This document shows positions 57,858-64,000 of a DNA stretch of 64,000 nt, piece by piece. Source of the stretch: Meandrina meandrites (taxonomy: Eukaryota; Cnidaria; Anthozoa; Scleractinia; Meandrinidae); contig OY855914.1 in assembly GCA_963693305.1 (NCBI GenBank), positions 12,379,903-12,443,902 on the forward strand, read 5' to 3'. Position numbers and translations under genes: made by a program. The notes under the pieces are model-generated. The model had not been told where the DNA came from, did not search any database, and worked only from the letters and a program-made list of their open reading frames with translations. The stretch's first letter is position 1, and each line of letters opens with the position of its first letter.

Positions 57858-58535
57858 GGTGGCTGGCTACCGTTTCCAACACTTTCCAAGACTTAGATTT
57901 CGATCTGTCATTATAACCAATCTTTATCAGTTGATGCTACAATCATGGTGTCAAACAAATGCCCAATGATTGGTGAACACGTTGTTGTCTTTTTCATTAC
58001 ACAATATGTTACCATAGCAACACTACAACCTGTTAAAAACACCCTTAATTTCAGCTTTAAGTGCTTCTAACTCAAAAACGAGCCCGGTGACCCCAATTTT
58101 TTATTATGAAATTTTGATCAGCAAGACAAGATGCAACTTTTGGCAAAGTTTTAAAAAAATCTGCACATGGGGTTCGGAGCTATCTTAAATTTTCGTAAAT
58201 TTAAGGTGGCTCTGAACGCCATGTGCAGATTTTTTTAAAACTTTGCAGAAAGTTGCATCTTATACTGTTGATTACATTTCGATAATAAAAAATGGGGGTC
58301 ACCGGACTTGTTTTTGAGTTATAAGCACTTAAAGCTAAAATTAAGGGTGTTTTTAACAGGTTATACTGTTGCTATGGTAACTTGCAATGTCCAAAAAATA
58401 GCCATAACTTGTTTACCGGCCATTGGGCATCTGTTTGATACCATAATTGTTGGGTCAACTGAAAAAGACTTTTGGCATTGATCCGTCAAAATTGAGGTGT
58501 TGAAAAATGCAGGAAACTGTTCTGAGCCACCTTAA
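57854..58535. mobile_element. TTAA-flanked palindromic MITE, family 1 copy 2
   Basis: Same length (682 bp) and structure as 7863-8544, with scattered substitutions. It begins at the TTAA that ends the preceding element. Confidence 0.8.
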
Positions 58536-59591
58536 GTCGAGTGAATAAGCAGGGACTACTTGCATAGTGGCACAGTGTAACAGTAACACAGATGAAAAAA
58601 AGTACACTGGAATAAAGGGTACGGTTGAACAGTGGCACAGTAGAACAATAGGGGTATCAAATGGTCTTTGCGAGTATGGGAGCGCAGCGTTTTTCTTTGC
58701 CAGCTGCAAGCACTTTCCAAAAACTACCTCCACTTAAAAACCGAGCATGCGACACGAGCATGCTCGAGCACATGCACGAGCACACGGTCATCTACTTAAA
58801 TTTTGCGAGCATTTCGAGCAGAAACCTAATTTTGCGAGCGCGGCAATTTCGAGGGACCATTCATGACCGTGGGAAGTCTGTGAGCAACACGAGTGACGTG
58901 CTGACATGACCAATTTACCTCTCCGTGTCTCTCTCCTGTAGCTGGCGCTCATATTCTTTAACTTTTCGCTTTAACGTCTCGTTTTCCTCCTCCCTTTGGG
59001 TCGCGATGTGGATTTGAAACAGAATTAAAAGGAATAAAGAACACAACAATAAATTTACAATGATATAAATATACACATATTTTGAGTTAAAGTATTTAAA
59101 AAGTTGACACTAGCTTTCATTTTTTCTTTTTTTCACTGAATAACAAGACATTATTTTGAAAATCAAAATCGTTCGAGTTTTTTTTTATGCTAGATGTTTG
59201 GGTGCGTTTCTTTGGGAGCATCCAACATTGGATTTTTAATCCCATATCACACAGATACTTTGATCGCTCCCAAAGCAAGAAAGAATCCGAAAATCGATTA
59301 TTTTGCCGTTATAACCCCGTAAACACTGTTCGCTCCGACATAAATCATCATTATTTTTTTCTGAAGCATCTCAGTGGTCCGGAATCCTAAATCCTCGAAT
59401 TTGATTGGCTAATTCCGCGCGCTCCAGCGGTCCGGATTTTCCCATCCGGACCCCGCGTACGGACCGCTCCAAGTTTTCCAGGATTGTTTTTCATTTCGTG
59501 GCGAGACGACCGAAGAACCCATGAAAGTTTTGCTCTCCAAATCAGCAAAATTAATGTAGATGCTCACCATCCGTTGTAAATGTGAAAGGAA

Positions 59592-59965
59592 AAATTAGCA
59601 GTGGAATTAAAGGCCTTGAAGTTCTCCAAAAGGCGAGTACTCATTCTCTTTATTGACAAAATCAAATTGTTCTAGTTTTATGGCGGTAGTTTGTTGATCG
59701 TTGTTTGTGCATTCGCACTGATTTTCACGCCATTTATACACTTAACTGCAAGTCGCCGGCTTACATACCCGATTGATTCTTTCAAAAGCTAAATTAGTAA
59801 CGGAATTAAAGGCCTTGAAGTTCTCCAATAGGCCGGTATTCTTTGTATTTATTGACAAAATCTAATAGCCGTAGTTTGTCGATCGTTGTTTGTGCATTCG
59901 TACTGATTTTCACGCCGTAATGCGTTTTACTGCAAGTCGCTGGTTTACAGACTCTATTTATCCTT
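59592..59965. repeat. Two-copy direct repeat, period about 199 bp
   Basis: GGAATTAAAGGCCTTGAAGT occurs at 59603 and 59802. Similarity extends through ATCGTTGTTTGTGCATTCG and ACTGCAAGTCGC. Confidence 0.75.
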
Positions 59966-60396
59966 TCAAACGCTTTGTCTTTCTGCTACTTTTCCCCAAA
60001 ACCGAATACTGCTTATCACCATTCAAGAAAATGAGATGTTTTGATAAAAAACAGTCAATTATCGCAAAATTGTGCAGTGTGCAGGCGACCAAACTACACA
60101 CTCAGTTCAGCTTCATTCAATTTCACCTTCGTGACTCGCAATTTTTTTATGCTCTCTTTTGCTGCTACATTGTGATTTTTTATTATTAAGTTACTTTTCT
60201 CCTTTTTTTTTCTGATGACCTTTTCCGTGAGTACTGTTCACTTTAGCGAATTTATTTTGTTTGGCGGTACACAAATCATTCTTCACTCTTGCCGAAGCTT
60301 AGCGATCGATTCAACATTGGATGCGCGCGTATAATACAAACACATTGCAAGATAATCTTTTTAGTTTTTTTTTTACCAAGTAGGAAAAAATAAATA

Positions 60397-60549
60397 AGTT
60401 ATTTACCGGCTTTGGGTCGGTCCGTATCGTGAAAAAACTGTGACCTCGGCCTTGAAAATGCTGCCCGAGGCCGCAGGCCGAGGGCAGCATTTTCAAGACC
60501 TCGGTCACAGTTTTTCACGATACGGACCTCCCAGCCGGCAAATAACATA
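60397..60549. repeat. Palindromic MITE, about 150 bp
   Basis: Arms of about 70 bp (GTCCGTATCGTGAAAAACTG and GCCTTGAAAATGCTGCCC) are nearly perfect inverted copies meeting at GAGGCCGCAGGCCGA. The outer ends pair through GTTATTT and AAATAAC. Confidence 0.8.
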
Positions 60550-61112
60550 TATGTATTTATTTTTCGTAAGTATTTTTTATCCCAAGCAAAATCATTTCAG
60601 CATACAAAAGCCTTCAAAAAACTCGTAATGAAGCGTAATGCAGCGAAAACGCATCTGAAGGGAAGAATTCTGTGAAAACACGATCAAAGCAAACCACCCT
60701 CGACGATTTTAGAGTGCGACTGTTTTGGAAAACATTGCATTCAGTTCCAAATGACACTTCACGCCGATCAAGCTACCGTTACCGTTTATAATTCATCACT
60801 TTTGTATTTTAATCGAAATAGACGCTTGAAAACTTACCTTATTGACAGTGTTTACAAATGCCGTACCTGTATTTTCACAATGAAGACCGTCGGACCAATA
60901 CACTTTTTTCGAATTCTTTCCGAAACAAACACATGGATCATTAGATTTGACCTAATGAATCGACTAGCTCGGAGCGTGGATTCTTTAGATTCATAATCCG
61001 TTTTCGGATTTGAAAAACGTAAGGAAAAATCTGTATTTGGATGCAAAAATCCGAATTTGAATTTTCCGGAAGAAACGCGCCCTTAATGGAATTTTATCAA
61101 TAACAAAAAATG

Positions 61113-61130
61113 ATTGAATTTTTATTATTA

Positions 61131-61200
<70 letters not shown>

Positions 61201-61222
61201 TATTATTATTATTATTATTATT
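61113..61222. repeat. (ATT)n microsatellite
   Basis: About 36 ATT units with one interruption. It produces spurious poly-Leu and poly-Ile frames. Confidence 0.95.
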
Positions 61223-61943
61223 ACAAGTGAAACCGGTAAAAACAATATATAATTATATATCCCATAGAAAACAGGTAAATGTGAAAATAGTTTAGTGTGT
61301 ATCAATAAGATCAATCTGCAGCTTACTTTCATAAGCAAATGCCTACATTGCGCGGTTCCAGAAAATATCCATACCCACCCCAAGGATGGTCATTGGAAAT
61401 TCTGAGGGGGATGGGGTCTCAATAACACAAATTTTTAAAAGAAAGCATGAAGCTACACTGGAAATCCCAGGGGGTGGGAGGGTCCAAACCAAAGAACCAT
61501 CCTCAGGGGAGGTATGGATATTTTTTGGAATCACACTTTGTGGAACCAAGCCTGTGCTGCAAAAAAACTTGACACATTAACTTAACGTGGATTAAAATTT
61601 ATGGTCTGCGATAATAATTAATGATGTTAATTCTCTGTTATTTCCTTATTGTTACATGTTTTTATTGAAACAAAATTTTTTGTCATGAACCCCAGAATGG
61701 AGCCATATTGGGTTCTGGGAATTTGTATCATATAAATAGCTATAAATGTCACTAAAGTATATTCGGGTTTAAACTGGCAACATGTGGGAGTCAATCATGT
61801 GGCAATTTTATTACATTGACACAAGGTGTATTTTTGAGTTCATTTTGACTAACAGGAATGCCCTTGCAAAGTCTTCAAGTCACCTGTAAATAGAACAAAA
61901 CAAACAAAACTATTTATTTTTATGAAATTGCAATTTTCCAGGA

Positions 61944-63777
61944 TGCCCCGTACGAAACCAGCAGATCTGTAACAGATCTGTTTTGCCAAAAACAGATCAG
62001 TGCCAAAATTGTCTGCAACGATTTTCCGCTGCAGACGATGAACAGATCAAAAACAGATCTGCAGATAATCTGTTAAGTCTGTAATCAATCTGCAACATGT
62101 ATGTTCAAAGCTCCAGGGTTCTCGTCTGCATGACCAACGGTGTTACAATATTGAATAAAATATTTCTACACAGTTCATTTGAATGTCGAACCAGATAAAT
62201 AGTCTCAATAAATGTTAAAACCAGTAATTATGGTTCATATGATGCATGATATTTATTGTATTTCATTCGACATGTTGAAAAAAGCGAAGGCGGCCACGCT
62301 TATATTTTAACTTTTTCTCCTTACCTTTAATTTAAACGTACGTGTTGTTAAGGAATATTATCAGTTGCCACTTCATCAAGTAAAACACATTTGGGGACAC
62401 GAAACGCTATCTGTTTGGTTAGCGAGCAGTTTGTTTGATTCATGCGACCAACGCGCCGGCTATGTTCAGCGAAGCCCAAAAGTCTGCCGCTGTCTGTTGT
62501 TTCTTGCAGTGCCTTCTCGAGTGTCTTCCGTTTAAGTTTCGCTATTTTGCACTCCAAAGTTTAAATCAGTTTGAAGTCGGTATAGTGCACATGATTTTGC
62601 AAAAATATATATTTCCAAACAAGTCGTAAAACTTTTGCATGAGTTCCTTTCAGTTGGATTTTCGTGACAACTCAAACTGAAACGTGATCCCTGCATATGA
62701 CACCTTCAATTTAATTGGTCAACTTTGGAAAACGTAATCAGTTTTCTGCTTGTAGTAAGAGCCGACCGTTCTAAACTCGACCGTTTCTTTGAGCGGGAAT
62801 TATGTCTGTTTGTTCATGTGCAGTTTAGGTAAAGTTCAACTCCTTCCTTTTATGCTGGCTGAAAAGTTTTCTCTACGAACAGTGCTTGTAAACAATGTAA
62901 TTAGCTGCAGACGACTCTACACGTACATCGGCCCATGCTGGAATGCGAAGCAACGTTTGTCCTGAAATGTTTCCATCGGTGTAATGTTCTTGAAACAGTT
63001 GTACGTGGGAAAAGAGTCTCATCAGCGACTGTGTTTAGCTATAATTTTATTACCACAAGATATGGAACAGGCCAATGATCGGTCAAGTGAAAGGTGAGCA
63101 CTGTTTGTAGCTGGATACAAATTAAACGAACATGTTGCATTTGTGCACAAAGATAGTCGAGCAATCAGGACATGAAAATCGCATCCTATATATTATTATT
63201 TTACTCGCATGTAAACCACAACAAAGAATAACTGCAACTTTCTTTCAACTTTCTATTTCAAGTCAGATTCCTTTATTTACATGTAACTGTAGAGACATAG
63301 GAATATTACAATTTAATAAAGGGTTGTAAGTTACAGCGTGTACATGTTTGTATTGAAGTTGGCAATTTTCCTTTTGTTCCTTTCATTTTACCAATTCAAT
63401 TGCAAAGTATTCTTTTTAATCACAATGTAGAGTAAAATATTATTAGGCTACTTTTTCTAAGGAAGAATTCATGTTTTTAATGCTCCAGTACAAACGAGAA
63501 ATCTGTTGTGTGACGTACAGTGTACTCCAAAACTTATTGCTTGATTGGTGTAGTTCGTCTGCTTTTTGTCTGCTATTCAACAGACGAATTGCAGATCTGC
63601 AGAGCTGCAGACATTTTGCAGATATTCTGCAGATATTCTGCAGACATTGAGCAGACATTCTGCGGATGATCTGCAGATAATCTGTAGATGATGCGAAGAC
63701 AATCTGCAGATCTGCTACAGATCTGCTAACAGATCTGTAACAGACTATAAACAGATCTGCCGGTTTCCTACGGGGCA
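61944..63777. mobile_element. 1.8-kb element with CAGATCTG-rich terminal inverted repeats
   Basis: The left end TGCCCCGTACGAAACCAGCA pairs with a near-complement at 63757-63777. Both ends contain clusters of CAGATCTG-type motifs (61968-62090 and 63590-63760). No target duplication was seen. The interior has a minus-strand 69-codon frame at 62557-62348 (IAKLKRKTLEKALQETTDSG) and a plus-strand ATG exon-like stretch at about 63062-63092 ending before GTGAGC; neither could be assigned to a family. Confidence 0.55.
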
Positions 63778-64000
63778 GACTGTATATTAAAATTAAATGG
63801 CCTTTTTCAGTGTGTGAAAAAAAAAACTGGCTGCTTTTATGTTAGTCTAGTGGATCCAATAATTTTTTCCACTTGCTAGATAGCCAAATTACATTTATGG
63901 ATTTTTATTTTTTGTTGTAGTTGTTTCAAAAGAAACATGGGACTTTGGGTTGGGTAAGGTTATAATGGTTTCACCTTGCCCAGTCTACCTGGGTCAGGCA

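Larger units (their letters stand above)
51380..58993 (-). pseudogene. SPATA18-like: Gene C: MIEAP/SPATA18-family copy with an exon split by a transposon
   Basis: Exons in order are 58993-58919 (25-residue coiled coil, phase 2-2), 57152-56956 continuing at 56017-55983, 53936-53814, 53132-53025 and 51757-51380. The last four match gene A exons 3-6 in order, phase and content. The final exon has DYIEYCTRFAW, QVPPLKID, CYLWPTLQDCDG and KGEVIL. The second exon is interrupted after its LEY codons by a 936-bp palindromic element flanked by TA. Counting one TA, the two halves sum to 232 nt, exactly the phase needed, and the tail (LACFIFE) matches gene A. With the insert the frame shifts and reaches a stop. 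The 5' end was not found in the window. This allele looks inactivated unless the insert is removed by splicing or is absent in other haplotypes. Confidence 0.75.
58994..64000. other. Repeat-rich region upstream of gene C exon
   Basis: No gene is certain. It contains a 199-bp direct repeat, a palindrome at 60397-60549, an ATT microsatellite and the CAGATCTG element. Weak TIR-like ends (GGGTGCGTTTCTT at about 59199 and its complement near 61080) may bound a further element. The missing 5' exons of gene C may lie here or beyond. Confidence 0.4.

Noticed and set aside
61110..61383. Poly-Leu/poly-Ile open frames
   Set aside because: Translation of the ATT microsatellite.

Overview
The window looks like nuclear DNA of an anthozoan cnidarian, most likely a stony coral. 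It is AT-rich, has intron-containing genes, is dense in palindromic MITEs, tRNA-derived SINEs and a BEL/Pao retrotransposon, and carries coral-like gene families. No bacterial operon, rRNA or CRISPR is present. All calls come from reading the sequence; no database search was run.

Genes. Three paralogues of the mitochondria-eating protein family (MIEAP/SPATA18) can be rebuilt exon by exon. Gene A (+, 1351-5384, 6 exons, 363 aa) looks intact. Gene B (-, 29832-6705, at least 15 exons, about 599 aa) has the same C-terminal exons behind a long coiled coil built from eleven short exons of identical phase. Gene C (-, 58993-51380, 5' end not found) has the same C-terminal exons, but the exon at 57152-55983 is split by a 936-bp palindromic transposon. 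Between B and C lies gene D (-, 40228-34638, 5 exons, 598 aa), an HSPA12-type Hsp70-like ATPase. A and B converge tail to tail; B, D and C are all on the minus strand. The MIEAP and HSPA12 families both suggest stress and organelle quality control, but a joint function is inference.

Mobile DNA. A nearly complete BEL/Pao LTR retrotransposon (42064-50151) has 5-bp target duplications, almost identical LTRs, a minisatellite leader and a gag-pol coding region broken by one frame change. Two elements (26173-26803 and 40442-41742) have terminal inverted repeats built from short tandem repeats and exact 9-bp target duplications, as in Mutator-like elements; a third (61944-63777) has a similar architecture. 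Three families of TTAA-flanked palindromes appear, twice joined end to end through one shared TTAA (7863-9182; 57474-58535). Other pieces are TA-flanked MITEs, a Penelope-like remnant with inverted terminal repeats, two LINE 3' fragments, several SINEs, a decayed coding family inside a 3.3-kb inverted-repeat element, and a Myb/SANT ORF inside a TIR-bounded element.

Layout: 1-1350 intergenic; 1351-5384 gene A; 5385-6704 gap with a young SINE; 6705-29832 gene B with TE-filled introns; 29833-34637 intergenic; 34638-40228 gene D; 40229-42063 Mutator-like element upstream of D; 42064-50151 BEL/Pao; 50152-51379 intergenic; 51380-58993 gene C; 58994-64000 repeats.
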